Notes: a model not told the origin generated them from the sequence alone. Shown: positions 11,099-22,669, counted from the stretch's first letter. The stretch: DNA of 64,000 nt from Chinchilla lanigera (GCF_000276665.1 NW_004955447.1:14811260-14875259), one strand, 5' to 3'. Numbers and translations are program-made.

Positions 11099-12508
11099 TC
11101 AGGTTATATAAAAAAGAAAAGAAATTAAATTTCAAATTTACAGACAAATATACATTAAAAGACAAAGAATGGATAAAGATGTATCACACTAGTACTGATC
11201 AGAAAAAAGCTAAAACAGTTATATTAATATCAAAGTAGAATTCAGAGTAATGGATTTTACCAAGGATAAAGAGAGTAACTTCACAGTAACATTTATAAAT
11301 ATGTACTTACTAATAGAACTTTAAAACATTTGAAGCAAAATATAAAATTGGAAAGAAATAAACAATTAGCAGATTTCAATGCCTATTTTGTAATACAAAA
11401 AGTACACAGAAAGTCAATAAAAATATAAAGACTTGTATGTTAACAATAAACTAGTTTAACTGATATTTGTAGGACACTCAATCCAATGATAGAAAAATGC
11501 ATGTTCTTTTCAAGTGATCCCTAAAATAAGTCTATAAAAATTTAAAAGGACTGAAATCATGCAAAGCACCTTCTCTGCCCACAGTGTAACTAATTTGATA
11601 TCAACAGGAAAAAGTATCTGGAAAACCTCCAAACATTTAGAAACTTAAAAATATATTTAGAAACTTCTAAATAATGCCCTCCATCCAAAACAAAAAGGAA
11701 TGAGAAAATGTTTTGGTCAGAAAAAGGAAAACAGGACATATCAAAATAAAGCAATGCCTACAGAAAAATGTATAGAATTAAATGCCAATATATACTAGAA
11801 ATAGAAAGCTTCCACTTTAAGAAACTTGAAAAAGAGGAATCCATAAACTGACATAAGCAGAAAAAGGAAATAAAGCTAAGAACAGCATTCAATGATATAG
11901 AGAAAAGAAAAATAATTTTTTTAAATTTACTGAATCTGAAAGCTGATTCTTCTGATTAATTTTTATTGACATCATTAAATTAATAAATCACTACCAAGAC
12001 TAACCATGAAAATGAGAAAAACTATAAATTATTAATATCAAGAATGAGAGAAAAGATATCACTGTAGATCTTAATAATAAGGAAATATTAAATAAAATGG
12101 GCAAACTCCATAAAGAATAAGCTATAATAGCTTGCTCAGGAATTAAGAGTTAACCAGAATAGCCAGTATCTTTTAAATAAACTGAATTTGTAAAGACATT
12201 TCCACAAAAATAACTCCAGGCTCAGATGGCTTCACTTATAAATCTCACCTATTACTTAAGGAAGAAATAATGCTAAGTCTACATAATGCTCAGCAAATAA
12301 AAGATGAGAAACATACTCCAATTCTTTCATTAAAGCCAGAATTATCCTGACAACAAACCAAAGCCATAAGAAGCAAAGAAAAATTTAAAAACTCACTCCT
12401 TCATGAATTTAGACATAAAAATACTTAAGAAAGTATTACTAAATAAAATCTAATAATATATAAAATGATAAAGATCAAATGAAGTTTATTTCAACAGTAC
12501 AAGTTTGC

Positions 12509-12554
12509 TTTAACATTTAAAGCAAATGGTCTTTAACATTTAAAGCAAAAAAGT
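12509..12554. repeat. 23-bp tandem duplication
   Basis: Two adjacent copies of a unit starting tttaacatttaaagcaaa (12509-12531, 12532-12554) within the L1 relic, probably from slippage. Confidence 0.8.
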
Positions 12555-13654
12555 CAGATACTATACCAACAGACTAAAACAAAAAAGGAAAATACAGTCA
12601 TCCAATAAATACAAATAAAGTATTTAACAAAATCCAACATCCATCAATGACAGAAGCTTTTGGCATGTTAGGACAGAAGGAATCATCCTTGACCTCGTAA
12701 AAAACATCTTTAAAAATCTGCAAACATCACAGCTAATAAAATCACTGAATGCTGTCCCATTAAGATCAGGAACAAAGGAAGGGTATCTGTCTACTCTCAC
12801 CAATTCTATTCAACACTATGGAGAAACTCTTAACTGATACAATAAAACAAGAAAAAGAAATGGCATAAAGTTTGAAAAAATTATTCTTTATTTGTGGATG
12901 ACAAGATTCTATTAGTGGAAAATCCTAAGGACCATATAAAAAAGCTTTGAAAATAAGTGAGCACTGCAGAAGACTTAATCTCTGTTTTCAAGACTTCTTA
13001 TGAAGCTATTTTAGTCATGACAGTGTAGCATTTCTGTGAATACAGGCATACAGATGAATGAAATAGAGTACAGAATCCAGAAATAGACCCATACATATTT
13101 GGCTGTTAATTTTTAACAACGGTGTGAGGGTCTCAAAAGAAAGATATACATAGAAGCAAAAAAATACACATTGCTCAATCCTTGCAACACACACAAAAGT
13201 TAACAGGAAATGAATGTATATGAATGTTCATCGCAATTTTTAATAGTCCCAAACTGGAAATATTATAAATGTCTATCAGTAGATAAATAGACAAAACGGT
13301 ATAGTCATGCAATAGAATACTACTCAGCAATCAAAAGGGGTAAACTATTGATATGCATGCAAAAGAACCTGGATGAATCTTGAAATCATTAAGTGAAAAA
13401 AGTCAGACCACCAAAAACAAATGAGTATATACCATGCAACTACATTTATATAAACTTTTATAACATGTGATGTAATTTATGGAGACAGAAAGTATTTCAC
13501 TTGTCTGTTAAAAGGAGGGATAGATTTCAGAGAAGGATGAATATACTTTGGGAGATGAAATATACTTTATCTAAATTATGGTGATGGTTTCCTCATTGCT
13601 TCTCTTTGAAATATGTACAGTTTATTGCACATCAGCTTACCTCTGTAAAACTAT

Positions 13655-13754
13655 TTTTTGGGGGTTTGTTTTGTTGTTTGGTACTGGGAATCAAACTCAC
13701 GACCTTGCACTTGCCAGGCAGGCGCTGTACCGCTGAGCTATATCCCCGGCCCCA
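13655..13754 (-). mobile_element. ID-like SINE
   Basis: Reversed tail 'gggggtttgttttgttgttt', then 'ggtactgggaatcaaactca', 'ttgccaggcaggcgctgtac' and 'cgctgagctatatccccggc'. Short flanking repeats gtaaaac at 13645-13651 and 13755-13761 are a plausible target-site duplication at the end of the L1 3'UTR. Confidence 0.9.
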
Positions 13755-13764
13755 GTAAAACCGT

Positions 13765-14262
13765 TTAAAAAATAGGTTACCTGAGCTGTTCACTGTTCCT
13801 TCACCTTATAATTTTACATTGCTCATTCTCAATGCATGCAATGCCACCTTCTTAGAAGAGGACAAGACGTCTGTTGTCCTGATTTGGCATCCACCCTGAG
13901 ATACTATTTAAAATAAGATGCTTACTTCCTTCCACCAGAAAAACGTGAGTGGAGGGGAAGGAATACGGGAACAATGGAGGGGACACAGGATCCACATTGA
14001 CGGGGCTGCAGAGAGTGGTGACATCTGCCTGTCCTGGTTCTTTTTCACGCCCCTGAGCTAGCCTTTCATCTGGAACTGCTCTGGAGCTGCTCAAGTCTTT
14101 GCATCTTTCTTTGTCAAATAATGAACTGCTCAAAGCAACTGCTTGAATTGCAACGTGATTATCAGCCAAAAATATGTAATCAGCTTGTTTTTTTCTTAAC
14201 ACAGTGCATGCCACTCAAATAAGAAAAGCCAGTGTGAATCTAGTTTTTCCCTGCATCTCAGC
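13765..14262. other. No recognisable feature
   Basis: Contains a minus-strand 120-codon frame (13852-14214) with no recognisable domain, membrane segment or homologue. I treat it as chance. Confidence 0.35.
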
Positions 14263-14264
14263 TA

Positions 14265-14385
14265 CGGGTCAGGTTCCACCCTCTCCAGGCAATCAGCCTT
14301 CCTTGATCACTCCAGGACTTGCTGATTTCCCTTTTCCTCTGACCTATGCAGATTCTTAGTTTGCATCACACAATTTATCGTTACA
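14265..14385 (+). mobile_element. L2/L3 (CR1-like) LINE 3' fragment
   Basis: 'atcagccttccttgatcact' followed by 'ccaggacttgctgatttccc' and 'ttttcctctgacctatgcag' resembles the 3' end of CR1-group LINEs. It is short and diverged, so the assignment is tentative. Confidence 0.4.
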
Positions 14386-14389
14386 ATTG

Positions 14390-16655
14390 CGCATTTTCTT
14401 ACCTAGTGTAGTGGACTCCCTGCTGCTCTTCTCAAGTCTCTGGTTTTGAGTACCACATGGGAACTTGGGCCCATAGTACTGTTGTCCTAGGGAGTAAGAA
14501 GGATGAATCTTTGGCTCTAACCTTAACTCATATTTCATCCTCTTTCCAAGAGACACAAGGAACCTGCTTGGGAAGAAGCTCAGGGCTCCTGCATGACTCA
14601 GCTGCTCCTCTCAGACAGCACTGCTGGCCTGCAGGCAGGAGACATCTTCTGAAGGTCACCACGCAGCTCTCTGACCATTCTGCTTCCCACAGGTTAGGCA
14701 CAGGAAACTGAGGAGGAGGAGGAATGTCGTGGGCTCCATTTTGGCATTGCGTCTGAGCTGCATTCTTCAGCCTAGCTTGGTCAGCAATGCAGCCGGTAAT
14801 ATATCTTAATCTCTGCCATCAGCAGGAGTGATAAGGGTATGAATAATGAGTACCATCAACATCCACAGTGCCCTCCTTTCCATGGGCTGACTAACAAAAC
14901 ATCTACCCTTCTAGCCTGACTTCTTATTCATACCGTCTTTGAATTCCTGAGGGCTTCATTAATCATTTCTAGACTTTGCCCCGAAGTATTTTTTATACCA
15001 CCCCTATAGTATTCTCCCTGGTATTCTAATAAATTGTGTATGTCTATTTCAATACAAATTGCAGGTGCTTAAAATAAAGGGCTATGTCATATTTATCTAC
15101 ATTTAAACCAATGCATTTTAATTTTTACATATATTTAATCTGGATCACCTCTGTAATTGTTTACTATTCACTTTATGCAAATTTTGAGTTTAATGAGATA
15201 GAAAGTCACTTCATATTAACTGTGGTATCTCTTCTACTGGCACAAGGTTTGTCAGAATAAAAGCTCAGCAAATACTTGTGGAATTTATAGTATTTTTCTT
15301 ATACATTTATATTCATGTTTGTTAAATATTTATTGATTGGTGACTGAGTGACATGGGAGAATGATATATGGAGGATGAATTTAAGATCTATGTGCTATTT
15401 TATTTCATTTCAGAATAATTAAAAGCAAAACAACTACAGCAAACACATATTTACTTTGAAGAAAATGTTAAAATGCTACAAATTATCTTATTACACATCT
15501 TTCAAGTTTTCATAACTACAAATTACTAAATGATTTACTATACTCAATACAAAGAGCAAAATATAATTTATATCATCACTAACTGCTCTTTCTAATGAAA
15601 ATATTTTCAAAATGCATATATAAGGAAATCTTGGCAACAGACTTCAACTAATCTAAAGAGCTCTGAAATAGTGACTCAGCAGAAGAGTGGAGCTACAAGG
15701 ACAATCAGACCTCTGGCAGCTTCTGCTGTGTTGTCTGTGATGACAAAATGGGCCAGACAGAGCTCTCTGCTGCCCAGGGCCAACGGCAACTGGTACCCTC
15801 ATGGCCTTGCTCACAGAGGTCAACTGACTCTTCTACTTGTTCAGTAGCACTAAGCATATATTTATTTTAGACATTCGAATTTAGTTTTATTAGCTGATTG
15901 CTGAGAAGAGGAGGGGGAGAAAAAAGATGTCCCAGAAAAAGCCTAATACCTCAAAGAAACAACTTCTAATTGTACAACCTTATGTAGGATCCATGGGAAG
16001 AAAGCATCTGCCTTCTAGAAGCTTCTCCTATGGTTGATCTGCACTGAAACTATTTCAGAACAATGTGACATGGAATATAAGGTATGGGACTTTGTGGTAT
16101 AGTCAACCAGAAAAGGAAAACAGGTAAAGAGCAATGTTTTGTAGATAAACTGAGTCTTGAAGAAAAAGAATGTAGGATGTAATTTTGTGGCAATGAACTG
16201 GAAGCTCAGGAAATAGGGTAAAAATAGGCATTACAATCTATGTGCAATGTGACTACTTTTGAAAGTCCACGTTGGATCTGATCTCTCTCAGTATACAGTA
16301 ATCTATTCAGAGACCTGGAATGCAAAATCAAACCTGAAGACTCTCCCAAGTGGTTTCCAAGCAGATCCTAGCTTTAGTAAAGCCCCTGAAAGTTGAGATC
16401 CCTAAAAGCCAGGATCAGAGCTCCCAAGTTGGTCCATACATTATCTATGACCATCATATGATTACATTTTACTACATCTTTTCTGGACGACATCAACTAC
16501 TGGAAAACCAGGTACTTTGGACACAGGTCTGTATAAATGCCCATCACAAAGCCACTTGTTGAGGGCAGTAGTTCCCAACTTGTAGGAAACATGGAGTTAA
16601 GCCAAGAATCCCACTAAACTCATATGCACACCAAGCATCACAAAGAATATGTTTC
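14390..16655. other. Long AT-rich stretch without recognised elements
   Basis: From 14960 to 15650 the sequence is strongly AT-rich, and from 15650 to 15850 GC-richer. No frame, repeat signature or RNA gene is recognised. The small frame at 16350-16562 lacks any motif. Confidence 0.35.
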
Positions 16656-16658
16656 ACA

Positions 16659-16808
16659 GCCAGGTGTGGTGGGACACACCTATAATTCCAGCACTCGGGA
16701 GGCTGAGGCAGGAGGATCCTTGAGAGTTTGAAGCCAACCTGGCCTACAAAGTGAGCTCAAGGCCAGAATGAACTGCAGAGTGAGACCCTGTCTCAAAAAG
16801 ACCAAAAA
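16659..16808 (+). mobile_element. B1 SINE with target-site duplication
   Basis: Starts 'gccaggtgtggtgggacaca', continues 'gcactcgggaggctgaggca', carries the duplicated 'cctggcctacaaagtgagct / caaggccagaatgaactgca' module and ends 'agtgagaccctgtctcaaaa'. Flanks near 16642-16658 and 16808-16824 (agaatatgtttcaca versus agaaatacgtttcaca) form an imperfect duplication. Confidence 0.92.
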
Positions 16809-16824
16809 AGAAATACGTTTCACA

Positions 16825-17555
16825 TAAACATACTGTCATTTTCATATGCATATGATTATTGTCTTAATTTCTAAAATGTACTTTAGCCATTCTTTCACTG
16901 CTTTCACCTAGGATCCCTCAAAGTTAGGGAAAATTACAGTTGTTTTCCATGGATTTGCATGAAAAAAGGTCTAAATTTATCATTATGTACATTAGAAAGG
17001 TAAAGTAAGTACCAGCATACAACACAAATTTTATAAAACAAATTATATTTACTTTTAACATGTAACTGTATTATGTTTACAGAAAAATCTAAAAACTATA
17101 GAATAGTATTAACTTTTGCTATTAGTATTTCAGTGTTAGAATTACAGCTACTCGGGGATATTTTCACTGTCCTTATTATAAGTTTCTGCATTTATAATGA
17201 GAATGTATTATTTTTGTAACATAAAAAATAAGTATTTTTAAAGAAGTTATTATTCAGTATAAGGAGTCTGCATACTTAGGAAGGTTCGCAATAGTGTCTC
17301 CCAGATCTCCAATGTTCAGAACGTTCTGGGATTATTCAGAGGGCAGAGTGCAGAAGGCTCCACATAACACAGGTCCAGAACTAAACTCAGCAGACTGTAT
17401 TTAGACCTTTATTGTTTCCAGCTCTGTGTAGTTACTGTGGTTGGTAAGGATAAGTAACATTCGTGCCTCTGTGTGAGTTGAGGAGCATTTTTTGATGACT
17501 AAAAAATAATAAAGATAACTTATTGCCTGTGGAATGTCAGGCAAGCATTCTGCGG
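16825..17555. other. No recognisable feature
   Basis: AT-rich sequence with no recognisable repeat, RNA or coding signal. Confidence 0.35.
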
Positions 17556-17559
17556 CACA

Positions 17560-17695
17560 TTAGGTTAACCCATTCAAATGCTACAACTTTGCAAAATGGG
17601 TGCCAGAGAACCTATTTTGAGATGAGGAAACTGAGGCTGCAAGATTACTTGGATCAGTCTACTAGGCTTCAAAATCCGGGTTACAAACTGCTGTA
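17560..17695 (-). mobile_element. MIR SINE fragment
   Basis: Plus-strand 'tgagatgaggaaactgaggc' followed by 'gcttcaaaatccgggttaca' is a reversed MIR core. A second short reversed MIR-like piece follows near 17865-17930 ('actatccccatttttt'). Confidence 0.65.
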
Positions 17696-17934
17696 GCTCA
17701 ACTGAAGCAGAAATGACTCATTCCATTAAAAGACTTAAGGATTTAAATTAATGGTAGTGCACTGGTTTAAATTCATACTAAAGCACAGACACAATGGTAA
17801 AATAATAATGCATTTCATGTATGTGTTAGTTTATGAGTCACAAGGAATTATTGATTCACCATTGCGCTTTATTTTATCTTTATAACAAGCCTTTGGAATA
17901 GTCAGACAAGCATTACTATCCCCATTTTTTTAAA

Positions 17935-18640
17935 TATTAAATTTTAATATGCAATGAGTGTTTGGACTATACATCAACATTTTCAACAGCAACTGTTTAC
18001 GCACTTACAAACACTAAAAAGAAAAATCAGAAATAAATTTGTATGTGAACTACAGTAAGATACAAACAAAAGCCTACCACAGAAATAAGCTTTGCTTCAA
18101 CTGTCATACCCAAGGCTGTCTTCACACCTGACAACTGCACGTTCTATGGAAGTCTCACACTGACAGCACATGTGCTCAGCTTTCCTTTCCTGTGTGCCAG
18201 CCCATACTTGACACCTTCTGTCTTCCTCTTATGTCAGGACCATCTTACCATGCAATTACTGTTTTCCTTATCATCTGAGTCAAAGAAGTCTGCATTCCTC
18301 GTGACTGCATCAGTAAATTCTTGCTCCATGTCACTGTCACACGATCCTTAGCTCAAACAGTCAACGTCAGTGTCATCATCATGATCGTCATTATCACCAT
18401 CACCATCACCATCACTGGTGTTCAAGTCACTTTCAACATGCCCCCCAACCTGCAAATCTGGTTTTTTATGTGCTATTGTACTGAACTGGACTAATTCTGC
18501 TGCTACTTTGGAGCAGCAAGGCGTGTTACTTTGTGTGTTACTTTGTACACACCTTGCCATTCCTCTGCCAAGTTGCTCTCCCCATTTTATATATAAGCAG
18601 CCTCTAGAAGTGACAAAGGGTTAATCTCAGACGCATTCCT
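17935..18640 (-). pseudogene. Unidentified decayed retrocopy with acidic tract
   Basis: Read on the minus strand, a 70-codon frame (18560 to 18348) runs into an Asp/Gly tract (SDGDGDGDNDDHDDDTDVD), then a TAA, after which the same frame stays open with DSDMEQEFTDAVTRNADFFD and SDDKENSNC. A neighbouring frame further down reads a Cys-rich stretch (CQVWAGTQERKAEHMCCQCE), then a TGA near 18100. A T-poor A-rich end lies near 17935-17950 (minus-strand ATTAAA-like signal then short A-run). The order, acidic region, Cys-rich C-terminus, UTR and A-run, looks like an mRNA 3' half with indels. The Cys spacing faintly recalls piggyBac-type C-terminal domains, but I cannot identify the parent and do not assign one. 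Confidence 0.35.
18373..18416. repeat. TCA/CCATCA trinucleotide-type repeat
   Basis: An imperfect trinucleotide array that encodes the Asp/Gly-rich tract on the minus strand. It may be a coding repeat inherited from the parent gene of the surrounding relic, or a simple repeat that creates an apparent acidic protein. Confidence 0.7.
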
Positions 18641-18654
18641 GCAAGCAGAAATAA

Positions 18655-18765
18655 AAGTGGGAGAGGAAAGAAAAAGAGAGAGACACACAGGCAGAGAGGC
18701 AGAGAGACACAGAGACACAGAGACAGACAGAGACGTAGGAGGAGGAAGAGTGACAACAGAGGAAG
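18655..18765. repeat. GA/GACA-rich low-complexity tract
   Basis: Purine-rich array built from GAGA and GACACA units. Minus-strand frames across it (18587-18820, 18604-18807) are Leu/Ser-rich artefacts. Confidence 0.9.
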
Positions 18766-18839
18766 GGAGAGAAGCATCCAGCAGGGAAAAGGAGCTAACT
18801 GTGCCACACTGAAATTCCACTAAAATTTCCTAGAAATCC

Positions 18840-19050
18840 ATCACAGCACTGTCAGATACATGGTGTGGGCCACATACGGAATTTAAAGTTATCTAGCAGC
18901 CACCACATTAAAATAAAACATGAAATTAAATAATACCACTTTAACATGGAATCAATATAAAATTATAGAGGGGATATTCTGCATTTCTTTCTCAATAATA
19001 CGTCTTCAAATCTGGCATGGGTTTTAGATTCACTGCACACCGCAGTTCAG
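18840..19050 (+). mobile_element. hAT-type (MER) DNA transposon fossil
   Basis: The sequence runs 'atcacagcactgtcagatac', 'tatctagcagccaccacatt', 'aacatggaatcaatataaaa', 'tctggcatgggttttagatt', matching the layout of the nonautonomous hAT family that begins CAGTGCTGTCCAATAGAA. The same family appears at 56053-56605, which supports the call. It is ancient. Family name left open. Confidence 0.6.
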
Positions 19051-19054
19051 ACTG

Positions 19055-19405
19055 GCCAGTTCCACAAGCCCCACACGAGCACACGAGCACGGGCTGCCCC
19101 GCTGCACAGCACAGACGCCCACCGTGCTGGCCACTCAGCAGCCTCCTCGCTCCCACAGCACGGCTCGTACCTGGAGTCGTCACCCCACAGCTGCGCTGTG
19201 GCAGCAGGCTCAGACTGCTAACTGTGGAAGAATGCCACCCACCCTCTGCTCCGAATTCCAGGCTTTTTTCACACAGTCATGGGGAGTGGGGGGGAGTTGC
19301 CACAATACCTGGAAAGCATTTTGGCAGCATATGTCAGAACACATACTGAAATTTTGGAAAGAACCTAATGGCTTCATGTGGGAACTCTGTCTCTACTTTC
19401 TTTTT
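19055..19405. other. GC-rich then mixed stretch, nothing recognised
   Basis: GC-rich patch at 19060-19210 with overlapping frames on both strands (18992-19183, 19017-19349, 19124-19423). Overlap without homology suggests compositional open frames. Part may be the end of the hAT fossil. Confidence 0.35.
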
Positions 19406-19409
19406 CTCC

Positions 19410-19509
19410 ATATGCTAGACTGAAATTATCTGCAGTCAAGGACTATGTCTTATTCTCCATTGCATCCCCAGCACCTAAAGCAGCCACAGCACATAGAAGA
19501 TGTTCAACA
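19410..19509 (+). mobile_element. L2 LINE 3' terminus
   Basis: 'gtcaaggactatgtcttatt', 'ttgcatccccagcacctaaa' and 'cacagcacatagaagatgtt' correspond to the L2 3' end. Confidence 0.65.
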
Positions 19510-19595
19510 GCACTAAGGATATAGCTCAGTGGCACAAGTGCCTGCCTAGCAAGCACAAGGTCCCGAGTTCGATTCCTGGCATACACACAAAAAAT
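19510..19595 (+). mobile_element. ID-like SINE with target-site duplication
   Basis: 'gcactaaggatatagctcag' (A box), 'tggcacaagtgcctgcctag', 'caaggtcccgagttcgattc' (B box) and a CA/A-rich tail. The flanks atgttcaaca at 19500-19509 and 19596-19605 are identical. It landed at the 3' end of an L2. Confidence 0.93.
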
Positions 19596-19829
19596 ATGTT
19601 CAACAAACCCCTTGTCAATGTATAATTATGGTAATTTAGTCTGTGTAGGAAATATCAAGTAGCTATTAAAAATTGTACTTATGAAACATAGGCAAGTATT
19701 TACTATGCAATTAGTTTTTTAAATATAGAATTTCAAACATTATAAACAGAATGATCACAAGAGGTTAAAAAATAATGGGAAAAAATTTTAAAAAGAACTA
19801 GTGCAATGTATAAAGGCAGCTGTCAAATT

Positions 19830-19900
19830 TAATTCACTCATTTGACAAACCCTACTACAGGTATATAGTATGTGCCAGGTATGTGCCATTAGTGAGGCTA
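19830..19900 (-). mobile_element. L2 LINE 3' fragment
   Basis: 'aattcactcatttgacaaac' followed by 'agtatgtgccaggtatgtgc' is a reversed L2 3' end. Confidence 0.55.
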
Positions 19901-20129
19901 TGATGCTTTTAAATTATTTTTCTTGAAACTTTGAAACTTTTCCAAGTGAGCATGTTAATACTTTTACGATTAAATTATTTAAAATAATATATGATAAAAT
20001 TACATAAAAGCTGTGATAATAAAAAAAAACACTGCACATTATGACACTAGATAGGTCTTCCAAGATCAAGTGGATGGAAATCTCATGATTTGAAATGACC
20101 ACTGATTGTGGGAACGGGAATCAGGTCAT

Positions 20130-20300
20130 TTCAGCTAGTCAATTAAATGAGTGTTTCAGGGTCTGGGTACTGTGCCAGAGACGAGATGGAATGGTCACGA
20201 CACACTGGGATCGTTTAAGTTGCTTACAGATGATAAATCCCAAAGAAAGCAGCACAGAAAAGAGCTAGGGCAGGGGAGGTGCCAGGAGCAGTTTTCTTAA
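20130..20300 (-). mobile_element. Possible L2 LINE fragment
   Basis: 'gagtgtttcagggtctgggt' followed by 'actgtgccagagacgagatg' resembles a reversed L2 end, more diverged than the others. Tentative. Confidence 0.35.
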
Positions 20301-20304
20301 AGAG

Positions 20305-20685
20305 GGAAGGTGCAGGGTGGGGAAGAACATTTTAGCTTTACATTTCTATTATAGTGTCACTCTTTCAAAAGTACACACGTGCACTCTGGCTCACCTGGGT
20401 GCCCACCTTGAGAATGTGGTAGGCAAGGGTAAGAGGGTTAGGTGGCTGGTAACCCAGGTTGAATTATATGCTTATCCACTGGGGAGTTTCAGATAAAAGG
20501 GTCTCCAACCTGGCTGGTATTCCTCGGAGATGGCTCCTATCAGTGTGTGGAGAAGGGAGTATGCAGAGGGACTGGGGCCAGAGCAGTATCTAGCAGGGTG
20601 GGGTAGACGTATCAGCGGTTCTGACATGCAGTAAGAACAGTTTACATCAGGAGTTCTGCAACTGAGACTGAAAGAAGCACATGGA
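20305..20685. other. No recognisable feature
   Basis: GC-richer unique-looking sequence with no identified element. Confidence 0.3.
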
Positions 20686-20689
20686 CTTC

Positions 20690-21110
20690 AGTAAGATGTG
20701 CTTGAGACTGACCGGTGAAAGCAAAGCAGAGCCTGAGCGCAGGTCTAAAGGAGACACAGAGGTGGGCCAGCAAAGGCACAGAGCAAAGGGAACACAGGAA
20801 ATGGTGAACAGAGACTTGGAGGTGAGACGGAGCATGCGACAGTCAACAAGAAGGAAGGGCGAGGACTCTGAGTCTGTGGTGAGTACGAAGTGTTTCGAGA
20901 GACAGGGTGGAGGCATGGGTGGGGCCACGGTACAAGTCTGCAGGAAACAAACGGCCTTTTAAACGGAGAAGTGAAACGATCTTTTCAAGAAAGGCGGACA
21001 CTAAGAAGCGTCCACTGGATTGAATAACGAGGAGACAGTGCCCAAGCAAAGACAGCCTCAGGGGTGGAACAGAATGAAGGTCCAAGGCCGGCTGGCAGAT
21101 TTTGCCTCAG
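20690..21110 (+). mobile_element. Ancient interspersed repeat relic, class uncertain
   Basis: Purine-rich sequence with a landmark 'aaacggagaagtgaaacgat' followed by 'cttttcaagaaaggcggaca', resembling a dispersed mammalian repeat whose consensus contains 'gggagtgacatgatctg'. Relics that look related lie at 60750-61700 and, reversed, at 52850-53700. I associate it with ancient LINE-type sequence (L2 neighbourhood) but cannot name it. Confidence 0.35.
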
Positions 21111-21228
21111 GCACAGAAACAGAAAAGAACTGTGTGATTACTGAGTATCATGCACTAACTTCGCAGTGGAAGACAAAATTAAATGAAGTACATAAACTGA
21201 CATGCAAAGGCTTTTTTAAAAATGGTAA

Positions 21229-21380
21229 GTGCTGGGTGTGGTGGCACCTGTAATCCCAGCTCTCAGGGGGCTGAGGCAAGACTGCTCAGTTGGAGGTCAG
21301 CCTGGGCTACAATTCGAGTTCAAGGCCAGCCTGAACTGCACACTAAAACCCTCTCAAAAAAAAAAAAAAAAAAAAAAAAT
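21229..21380 (+). mobile_element. B1 SINE
   Basis: 'gctgggtgtggtggcacctg', 'taatcccagctctcaggggg', then 'cagcctgggctacaattcga' plus 'gttcaaggccagcctgaact' (internal duplication) and a pure A-tail of about 20 bases. Slightly diverged. Confidence 0.93.
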
Positions 21381-21719
21381 TGAAGATGTTAAGCTACCTG
21401 TAAATCCTTAGTTCTGATAGATAAGATAAAAGATGATCAATAAATATCTATATCAACAGATAAAATAAAGATATAAAGTGAAAGAGAAGAGAGATAGATG
21501 AGCTTTGAGCTTAAAACTAATTATGGTAATTTTAAGATGGATTTAACTCAGCATTAGACAATCATCAGAAAATAATTATACTATTTATATACTTTTACAA
21601 CTTGTTCTAAGCAATGTTCTTTTATGCCTTATAGTAATTTTTACTGTTTGTAATTGGAGACTTGGGGTTTTAGATGTGTAGAATTTACAGTTACAGTTTA
21701 TAGAAAAAAATCATGGAAT

Positions 21720-22450
21720 CAGTTATCTGAAGACTACACCCACTGCAACCACTCATCCCTAACACACAGCCCAGACACAGCCTGTGGATTCTGTGGATCC
21801 TTGGATCCTGCAGTGGGTTAACTAATGGTCAACTTGTAGCACCCAGCTGAACAGAATCAGCATGGTTCTGGGTATGGAAAGCCCACCTGAGGACCGTTGC
21901 CAACAGCATAAAAAGAGAACTGGCGGGGAAAATGGTGTGCTGTTGATTCTCCTAGAGAAGCCTGTCATGCTGGTTTTCCTGATACAAACTCAGTTGTGCA
22001 TTGCTGGAGGAGCTCAGGTCCTTGCTGTTTCTGAGGATGGCTGTGGTTCTCTTCAAGGGAGCTCTGGTCCTTACCTTGAGGTCACTTCCTGGCTCCAGTG
22101 CAGATCCCTCAGCCTGCTAGCACAGATCCTTCATCCCATTGGCACAGATTTTCTAGCTTTCACCATTGGCCTTTGGGTGTTACCAGCGCAGATCCTTGAT
22201 CCAGACTTGCGTGAGACATTGTTGTGGGCTCTAGGTCTCCAGCTGGACTTGTGGAGGACACTGCTATGGGCTCCAGACCTTTAGCTGGACTCGTGTAGGA
22301 CACTGCCATGGGCTCCAGGCCCTCAGCTAAATTCTTTGGGTCTCTAGTATGTGCGCAGATCTCCTGCACTCTTCTCCATTTGACTTTTTGGCTGAATATT
22401 ATAAAATAATCTTACAAATTATTTGCCCTGTATTAAATGTATTCCCTTGC
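21720..22450 (+). mobile_element. Possible LTR-like element with internal tandem repeats
   Basis: A GC-richer block in AT-rich surroundings with repeated 'cacagatcc(t)t' motifs, a 3x42-bp array and an AT-rich end with 'ccctgtattaaatgtattcc'. That architecture is LTR-like, but I do not recognise the family. The 140-codon frame at 21862-22284 and a repeat-bearing minus-strand frame (22160-22369) are by-products of the repeats. Confidence 0.25.
22205..22330. repeat. 42-bp minisatellite, three copies
   Basis: Units at 22205-22246, 22247-22288 and 22289-22330 share the frame 'act(t/c)g...gacact/gctatgggctc(c)...cagctgg', with about 75-85% identity by eye. The unit length is a multiple of three, which explains open frames on both strands. 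Confidence 0.85.
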
Positions 22451-22519
22451 GAACCCCAACTACAACAGACACCTCCCATAAAACCAGCAATAGCCCCTTT
22501 GTTTCTCTAGCACTGTGTG

Positions 22520-22665
22520 TGTGATCCTGCCTCTTTATGGTGCTATCTCTTTGCCCACAAGCTACTGCAAGCTGCTTCGAGCAGAGATTCTGTGTTACTC
22601 ATTTTTGTGTCCTCAGTACCTAGTACCATGCCTGGCCCACAGTAAGTTCAAGAACAGCTTCATAA
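22520..22665 (+). mobile_element. L2/MIR-type 3' fragment
   Basis: 'gcagagattctgtgttactc', 'ttgtgtcctcagtacctagt' and 'accatgcctggcccacagta' match the conserved 3' end shared by L2 and MIR. Confidence 0.6.
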
Positions 22666-22669
22666 ACTG

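Larger units (their letters stand above)
10800..13640 (+). mobile_element. Long degenerate L1 (ORF2 to 3'UTR)
   Basis: About 2.8 kb of A-rich sequence that follows LINE-1 ORF2 collinearly. Around 12220 it encodes a relic of the TPGSDGFT block. Near 12890 a frame reads LFVDDKILLVENPKD, the counterpart of the (F/Y)xDD catalytic block of the reverse transcriptase. Near 13310 'aatagaatactactcagcaa' marks the ORF2 end. It closes with an L1M-style 3'UTR ('tatggtgatggtttcctcat', 'gtacagtttattgcacatca'). All frames carry many stops. Two ID SINEs interrupt or abut it. It is old and non-functional. Confidence 0.85.
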
